Made by a program: the position numbers and the translations under genes. DNA of 57,541 nucleotides from Methylobacter sp. (GTDB lineage Bacteria > Pseudomonadota > Gammaproteobacteria > Methylococcales > Methylomonadaceae), in contig JAPLRU010000052.1 of the NCBI GenBank assembly GCA_026399025.1, forward strand, positions 1 through 57,541. Reading direction: 5' to 3'. This document shows, piece after piece, positions 52,299 to 57,541 of the stretch. Each line of letters begins with the position of its first letter. Position 1 is the first letter of the stretch. The notes beneath the pieces are model-generated. The model was given only the letters and a program-made list of their open reading frames with translations. It searched no databases and was not told the DNA's origin.

Positions 52299-55200
52299 AT
52301 GAACAACAAAAAAAAAATGCCTGCAAGCAGAAAAAGAGTTGTGGTAAATAGCCCTGCATTAGCCGCCCCTGTCGCATATAAAAAATCAAACAACACTTTT
52401 ATCGAATGGAACATCGAACGTGGCTGCGACTCCGGCTTTTTTGGCAATATCGATACCTTGGGACCGGACGGCGCTTCAGGATGGATCATAGACGCGGCTA
52501 AATCGTCCGAATCGATAAAGATAACCCTCTATATCAACAATGTTGCCGTCGCTTCCGGCGTCGCCGATACCTACCGGCCGGACATCAGCAAAATCATTCA
52601 GCTTCCTGCACATTGCGGCTTTCACATCAGCTGGAATAAAAAGCGGGTTATGGGTGCGATTAGCGACTTGAAAGCCAATCAACTGTGTCCCATCGCAATT
52701 TGTCCGGAAGGCGAAACGCTATCTCTAGTTGCGAGAATGCCCACATTGGTTGCCGAGCTGCAAAAATGGCTGAACATCAGATCAATTAACGGCCATCTCG
52801 ACCAGGTCGATGCCAACCTTATCGCGACCGGTTGGGCAATCAATTCCGCTCAGAAGGGTTCGGCGCGAGTTGAGATTCTGCTTGATGGGGTGGTTGTGGC
52901 TGAACAAGAGGCAAACTCGCCTCGACCGGACTTCGCTTTATTAAAACCTGACCACGTTATGTCCGGTTTCAAGATTCAAATTCCCCGCAAGGCGCTTACC
53001 CGGTTGATCGGTCAGGTGGGGGCTCGGGTTGACGGCTATCTATTGCTTGGGACGCCGATCAAAATCGATTTTTCCAATCAAATCGCTATTGCTCTTTCAA
53101 TGACCGGTCATAGCGAGTTACGTGTTGAATTAAGCGGATGGCTCGGTGAAGCTCTCGAAGGGGAGTTGCAGGTAGATGGCGCAAAAGCAACGGCTTTGCA
53201 GTTAACGCTTAACCCTGCCACGAAAAAGCTTGAGAGCTGCTGGGCTTTACCTGAATATTTGGTTGACGGACGGCCTCATCTTTATGTCTTTGTCATTCGA
53301 CAGGGGAATGCTGTAGTACGGAGCGACGCTTCGGTTTTTTCTTATCCCCACTACTCATATTGTATCGACCAGGCAAATTTAAACGCCATTTCAGGCTGGG
53401 CCTTTCGTTATGACCAGGCCGTACCGCTAAGGCTTAATTTGGTCAAGGCAGGCAAAAGGGTGGCGCAAACGCTTGCTAACAGGGCTCGAACTGACGTCGC
53501 CGAATTATTTCCTTCCGCATCAGCACATTCGGGATTCGAGTTTATTTTGCCTTATTCGCGAGATGAAAATAGTGCGGAATTTAAAATAACCGATACTGAA
53601 ACAGGCATAACGATTGCCGAGGTTACCGTTGCCAACCTCTATGAAACCCTCAGCGCACTGGCGAATAGCTTGGCGACCTCGCAAGCGGTCGCATCCCCTG
53701 CCTTAGTGCAGGCAGTGATGTCGGAAGTCGTTATGCACTCCGGCAGAGAATCGGTCTTTTCCGTGCAAACCTTCCCGCGGATAAGGCCCACTGTTCGCCC
53801 GGCCGAGGTTACTGTGATTATTCCGGTTTACGGCGGCAGCACCGAAACCATCGAGTGCATTGAAAGCGTGTATGCCGCCCGCAATAAAACACCTGTCCGC
53901 ATCGTTATTATCAATGACTGCACATCCGATCCGCTGATCGAAAATTATCTTGCACTATTAGAATCGCGCAATCTTGAAAATGGGCTGGTTATCCACAGAA
54001 CAAGCAACGGCGGATTTTCCCAATCGGTAAACATAGGCATGATTGTGGCCGGTGACTGCGATGTCATCTTGCTCAATGCCGACACCGTCGTCCAGTCTCA
54101 CTGGGTTGATCGTCTGCTTGCAGCAGCCGATAGCGATGCGCGCATAGCGACGGTCACGCCCTTGTCGAATAACGCGGAAATCTGCTCATTGCCCTACCTA
54201 AACACATCGTCACCGGTTCCCACCGATAGGCTGGCCGTTGAAATCGACCGGGCTGCGGCGTCGGAAAACGCCGGAAAAACAATCGACATTCCCGTGGCGG
54301 TCGGCTTTTGCATGTATATCCGGCGAGATTGCCTTGATGAAATCGGACTTTTCGACGCCGCCACCTGGGTGCGGGGCTACGGCGAAGAAGTTGATTTCTG
54401 TCTCAAAGCCGCCGCCCGCGGCTGGCGCAATGTAATGACCGGAGACACTTTCGTCGTTCACCACGGTGGCATTTCGTTCCAGGCGGACAAACTTGAACGT
54501 ATAAAAGAAAGCGCAAAAAAAATTACCGAGCTCTACCCGTTTTATGATGCTCTGATCCAACGCTTCCGCAGGGCCGATCCCGCCGCGCCTCTTAGACGCG
54601 TGATCAATCTCGAACTCATTGACAAAGCGCTGCCGCAACAACGCATTCTGCATATTACTCATAGTTTTGCGGGAGGCACCGAGCAGTATATAAAGGATAG
54701 GATCGCCCTGGATAGCGCCTCCGGCTACACCTCGATAGTGCTGCGTTTCACCGAGACCGGCGCCGCCGAGTTAGATATTGACCTCACAAAAACCCGGCTG
54801 GTAGGCTTTTTTAACGATGCGCATAAGGAAAATTACGCTCCGGATGAAGTTGACGCCATCAAGAAATCTATCGTTAAACTGGGTTTCGAACGCTTGCATA
54901 TTCAGGCGCCCTTTGGCATTCCTCTTGAATTATTGGATTGGCTTAGCACGACCTACCCATTCAATGTAACGATTCACGACTATGCCTGGATTTGCCCCAG
55001 AGTCACATTGACCACTGCGGGAGGGCGCTATTGCGGCGAACCGGCTGTGGAGCGCTGCAATAGCTGTATCGACTCCCATGGTCCTCATGCCGGATTGAAG
55101 CACTTTGTGGACGCTTGTCAAGGCGACATCGGCCAATACAGAACGCTGTTAGGCGGTATCATTCTACGCGCCGAAACAACCTTCGCCGCCGCCGAGGATG

Positions 55201-55769
55201 TGGTGCGGCGAATGGAACGGCATGGCATGGAAGGTAACTACCTGATGCTTCCGCACCCGGCACTCAAGGGGTCGGTTTTTGCAAAATCCAGAAATTTGGC
55301 ACATAAACCCTTTAACGATGAAGTCGTTAGGGTGGCGTTGTGGGGCGGGATTAGCGATATTAAAGGTTTTCATCTGCTCATTGACTGCGCCGAAAATGCG
55401 CTCAGGAAAAAACTGCCGCTTCAGTTTATTGTTTTTGGCTACACCATGAACGATGAATTATGCCGCACTCTTTCTAACATCGAAGTCACCGGAAAATATG
55501 ATAATGAAGCATTGGACGAAGTCGTGCAACGATACAGGCCCCACCTGAGTTTTTTTCCGAACCAGTGGCCGGAAACCTTTAGCTACACGCTGAGTCATAG
55601 TTTGAGATTAGGCATTTGGCCGATTGTTTCCGATATCGGCGCGCCGGCCGAACGGGTCAGAAGTCAGAAGTTCGGCAAGGTTTTTTGTTTATCCTCCAGT
55701 GCTGAAGCTATTTGCCACATGTTGCTTGATGAGGCATTCGGTTATTCTAAAAACAGAATTGAACACTAA
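52299..55769 (+). CDS. Large multidomain glycosyltransferase (GT2 plus GT4-like)
   Basis: A 1156-aa cytoplasmic protein. Residues 1-500 hold three or more copies of a beta-rich domain marked by a GWxxD/GWAxx start: GASGWIIDAAKSSES, TGWAINSAQKGSA, SGWAFRYDQAVP, each followed by R-(T/P)-D-x and SGFxxxIP-like ends. From about 505 a GT-A domain of family GT2 follows (VTVIIPVYGGSTETIECIES, LLNADTVVQ with the Asp of the DXD-type site, YGEEVDFCLKAAARGW). From about 775 to the end comes a GT-B-like domain with HSFAGGTEQYIKDR, a Cys cluster near 890-925 (WICPRV, YCGEP, CNSC) and FFPNQWPETFSYTLS. It may build two linkages of a surface glycan. It stands alone, far from the EPS operon. Confidence 0.82.
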   Translation: MNNKKKMPASRKRVVVNSPALAAPVAYKKSNNTFIEWNIERGCDSGFFGNIDTLGPDGASGWIIDAAKSSESIKITLYINNVAVASGVADTYRPDISKIIQLPAHCGFHISWNKKRVMGAISDLKANQLCPIAICPEGETLSLVARMPTLVAELQKWLNIRSINGHLDQVDANLIATGWAINSAQKGSARVEILLDGVVVAEQEANSPRPDFALLKPDHVMSGFKIQIPRKALTRLIGQVGARVDGYLLLGTPIKIDFSNQIAIALSMTGHSELRVELSGWLGEALEGELQVDGAKATALQLTLNPATKKLESCWALPEYLVDGRPHLYVFVIRQGNAVVRSDASVFSYPHYSYCIDQANLNAISGWAFRYDQAVPLRLNLVKAGKRVAQTLANRARTDVAELFPSASAHSGFEFILPYSRDENSAEFKITDTETGITIAEVTVANLYETLSALANSLATSQAVASPALVQAVMSEVVMHSGRESVFSVQTFPRIRPTVRPAEVTVIIPVYGGSTETIECIESVYAARNKTPVRIVIINDCTSDPLIENYLALLESRNLENGLVIHRTSNGGFSQSVNIGMIVAGDCDVILLNADTVVQSHWVDRLLAAADSDARIATVTPLSNNAEICSLPYLNTSSPVPTDRLAVEIDRAAASENAGKTIDIPVAVGFCMYIRRDCLDEIGLFDAATWVRGYGEEVDFCLKAAARGWRNVMTGDTFVVHHGGISFQADKLERIKESAKKITELYPFYDALIQRFRRADPAAPLRRVINLELIDKALPQQRILHITHSFAGGTEQYIKDRIALDSASGYTSIVLRFTETGAAELDIDLTKTRLVGFFNDAHKENYAPDEVDAIKKSIVKLGFERLHIQAPFGIPLELLDWLSTTYPFNVTIHDYAWICPRVTLTTAGGRYCGEPAVERCNSCIDSHGPHAGLKHFVDACQGDIGQYRTLLGGIILRAETTFAAAEDVVRRMERHGMEGNYLMLPHPALKGSVFAKSRNLAHKPFNDEVVRVALWGGISDIKGFHLLIDCAENALRKKLPLQFIVFGYTMNDELCRTLSNIEVTGKYDNEALDEVVQRYRPHLSFFPNQWPETFSYTLSHSLRLGIWPIVSDIGAPAERVRSQKFGKVFCLSSSAEAICHMLLDEAFGYSKNRIEH

Positions 55770-55788
55770 GGCAACGCGCAATAAATAC
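55766..55788 (-). repeat. TATTTATTGCGAGTTGCC repeat, copy 3 (inverted)
   Basis: CTAAGGCAACGCGCAATAAA followed by TAC is the reverse complement of copies 1 and 2 with one mismatch. It overlaps the stop codon of the glycosyltransferase gene and lies directly before the nested palindromic element. Confidence 0.75.
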
Positions 55789-55804
55789 CACACAGCCCCG
55801 TATA

Positions 55805-56238
55805 GTTCCCACGCTCCGGCGCTCATCGTTATACACAAGTCATTGTGTGAGCTTATGGAACCCCAGCGGGGTTCAAGCTGTTAGCCGGGGGTTGAGCGTA
55901 GCGACACCCCCGGATAGCGGAAACAATGATTTTTCGACCCTGGAGGGGTCGCAGTCACAGCTTTTTTTTTTCGACCCTGGAGGGGTCGCAGTCACAGCTT
56001 TTTATCTTTAATAGTTTGAATTTATTTATAATTATTAAAATACCGGACTGTGCGAATAAAACTCTCAGCCGCACAAAACGATGACTGCGACTGCGACCCT
56101 TCCAGGGTCGTGGTTTTTTTTCGTATTGACCGGGGGTGTCGCTACGCTCAACCCCCGGCTAATAGCTGGCAACCCTCCAGGTTGCAAAAAAGGCATTTTG
56201 ACACTTGTGTATAACGATGAGCGCTGGAGCGTGGGAAC
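55805..56238. mobile_element. Nested palindromic element with 36-bp terminal inverted repeats (MITE-like)
   Basis: The 36-base left end at 55805-55840 (beginning GTTCCCACGCTCCGGCGCTC) is matched by its reverse complement at 56203-56238 with one mismatch. Inside lie two perfect 33-base inverted arms at 55881-55913 and 56130-56162 (core CCGGGGGTGTCGCTACGCTC). Near the centre, direct copies of CGACCCTGGAGGGGTCGCAG lie at about 55935 and 55972, with an inverted copy at 56089-56110. It contains no gene. The layout suggests a non-autonomous mobile element or a compound REP/BIME. No target-site duplication was evident. Confidence 0.65.
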
Positions 56239-56393
56239 GATGTCGCTTTATCCGCTCCGGCTACTATAGCTTGATTGCAGGAACGTCATGATTGGAGCAG
56301 CAATGACACAAGGTAGTTTTCATGTCGGCTATGCGGAATCCGAAGCCAACGGCCGACAGCACTCAGAACAAGCCCGGCAAACGGCTTAAGCCA
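56239..56393. other. Spacer with a 33-codon frame
   Basis: ATG 56288 to TAA 56389 encodes 33 residues (MIGAAMTQGS and on), without a ribosome-binding site or recognised family. I do not regard it as a gene. The WD40 gene ends on the other strand just after it. Confidence 0.35.
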
Positions 56394-57541
56394 TTATTGA
56401 CACAGGACCGGACCGAAGCTTTCCAGCGGTAGGCGGCCGCCTTGGTTGTCTTGCCAAGCCAGCCAGCGCCAAGCTTCGCCGCCTGCTTCGATCAGCAGGT
56501 TGTCGGCGGGCGACCATACCGCATGACCCTTTTGTTTGCCGCTTTCGATGGCATGGATGCGTAGGCATTCGCCGCTGACGGCGTCCCAAATCCGCAATGT
56601 TCCGTCATAGCCAGCCGACAGCAATTGCAAGCCGTCCGGAGAATAGGCGCAGATATTAACCCCGCTTTGATGACCGGTCAGCACACGCAAGCATTCGCCG
56701 CTGATCGCCTCCCACTGCCGTAACGTACCGTCATAGCCCGCCGACAGCAGCTGCAAGCCGTCCGGGGAATAGGCACAGGCAGTAATCCCATGTTCATGAT
56801 CGGTCAGCACTCGCAAGCATTCGCCGCTGAACGCATCCCACTGCCGTAATGTGTGGTCATCTCCCGCCGACAGCAGTTGCAAGCCGTCCGGGTTAAAGGC
56901 GCAGGCGTTGACCCGGCCTTGATGACCGGTCAGCACGCGCAAGCATTCGCCGCTGACCGCATCCCACTGGCGTAATGTGCCATCAAACCCCGCTGACAGT
57001 AGCTGCGAACCATCCGGGGAAAAGGCGCAGGCCCTAATCCCATCTTCATGGTCGGTCAGCACGCGCAAGCATTCGCCGCTGACTGCGTCCCACAGCCGTA
57101 ATGTGCCGTTACTGTCTCCCGACAGTAGTTGCAAGCCGTCCGGGGAATAGGCGCAGGCGCTAACCCAGCTTTGATGACCGGTCAGCACGCGCAAGCATTC
57201 ACCGTTGACTGCATTCCATAGGCGTAATGTGCGATCATCGCCCACCGACAGCAGTTGCAGACCGTCCGGGGAATAGGCGCAGGCATTAATCCAGCCGTGC
57301 TGAATAGTCATCACGCGCAAGCATTCGCCGCTGCCAGCGTCCCACAGCCGTAATGCGCCATTACTGTCTCCCGATAGCAGTTGCGAGCCGTCCGGGGAAT
57401 AGGCGCAGACACTAACCCCATCTTCATGACCGGTCAGCACGCACAAGCATTCGCCGCTAACCGCGTCCCACATCCGTAACGTCCCGTCATCATCCGCCGA
57501 CAGCAGTTGCAAGCCGTTCGGGGAATAGGCGCAGGCATTAA
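56394..57541 (-). CDS. WD40-repeat protein, C-terminal part (window edge)
   Basis: The frame runs off the right edge, so the N-terminus is missing; the TTG at 57512 is not a real start. About 382 residues are visible: eight WD40 repeats of exactly 42 residues, each with the pattern LQLLSAGxDGTLRxWDAVSG, ECLRVLTGH and CAYSPDG, then a short tail ending LPLESFGPVLCQ. The 126-base DNA units are highly similar, a sign of recent expansion. A C-terminus like this is usual for large STAND proteins with NACHT or caspase-like N-termini, some of which are defence proteins. This cannot be settled from the fragment. Confidence 0.8.
   Translation of the reverse strand, partial: NACAYSPNGLQLLSADDDGTLRMWDAVSGECLCVLTGHEDGVSVCAYSPDGSQLLSGDSNGALRLWDAGSGECLRVMTIQHGWINACAYSPDGLQLLSVGDDRTLRLWNAVNGECLRVLTGHQSWVSACAYSPDGLQLLSGDSNGTLRLWDAVSGECLRVLTDHEDGIRACAFSPDGSQLLSAGFDGTLRQWDAVSGECLRVLTGHQGRVNACAFNPDGLQLLSAGDDHTLRQWDAFSGECLRVLTDHEHGITACAYSPDGLQLLSAGYDGTLRQWEAISGECLRVLTGHQSGVNICAYSPDGLQLLSAGYDGTLRIWDAVSGECLRIHAIESGKQKGHAVWSPADNLLIEAGGEAWRWLAWQDNQGGRLPLESFGPVLCQ

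Noticed and set aside
56288-56389. 33-codon ORF
   Set aside because: No ribosome-binding site, no recognisable product, and placed in a short spacer next to a repeat element.
56394-57541. CRISPR-like regular 126-bp repeats
   Set aside because: The period is 42 codons and the translated units are WD40 repeats, so this is a coding tandem array.

Overview
The window reads as chromosome of a gammaproteobacterium, most likely a methylotroph or methanotroph of the Methylococcales type. This is inferred from gene order and content: the dprA-smg-topA-tsaC block, rpsF-rpsR-DUF2232-rplI, a pilT/pilU-type pair, an FchA-like one-carbon enzyme, dihydroxyacetone kinase subunits, DUF2760/Hsp70 and many REP-like palindromes. 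No marker such as methane monooxygenase lies in the window, so the genus is not settled. No tRNA, rRNA or CRISPR array was seen.

Left end (1-2170): AT-rich accessory DNA with the tail of a possible transposase, a 52-aa ORF, a DUF3574 lipoprotein and an unknown membrane protein. 2175-8863: an exopolysaccharide export operon behind a good sigma70-like promoter. It encodes an Ala/Val-rich repeat protein, an outer-membrane beta-barrel, a Wza-type export protein, a Wzc-type tyrosine autokinase, a VpsP-like membrane protein and a PPP-family phosphatase. No glycosyltransferase or polymerase is present there. 9488-16819: a membrane-anchored multicopper oxidase and a giant sensor with a periplasmic solute-binding domain, PAS/GAF domains, GGDEF and EAL.

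17033-30544: sbcC without sbcD, then the convergent block LysM protein-dprA-smg-topA-tsaC (minus), then a plus-strand unit of a small periplasmic protein, a DUF2760 protein and an Hsp70, then ubiX. 30946-39250 (all minus): waaA, rplI, DUF2232, rpsR and rpsF with a structured leader, two PilT/PilU ATPases (one with an apparent duplicated N-domain) and a UbiB-family kinase-like protein. 39426-45179: a small conserved protein and an HDOD-GAF protein, polyphosphate:AMP phosphotransferase, a quinone-oxidoreductase-type dehydrogenase and a Uma2 nuclease.

45546-51391 is the most interesting metabolic stretch. It holds a 729-aa HzsA-related protein (hydrazine synthase alpha-subunit family) with one c-heme motif, followed by an FchA-like cyclohydrolase, dhaL, an oppositely oriented dhaK whose 3' end overlaps dhaL, and a HAD-IIA phosphatase. 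52299-55769 is a 1156-aa multidomain glycosyltransferase. Beyond it lies a nested palindromic element of about 434 bp with 36-bp terminal inverted repeats. The window ends inside a WD40-repeat protein (minus), probably the C-terminus of a STAND/NACHT-type protein.

Intergenic space from about 29.8 kb onward is rich in several families of short palindromic repeats that recur within the window.
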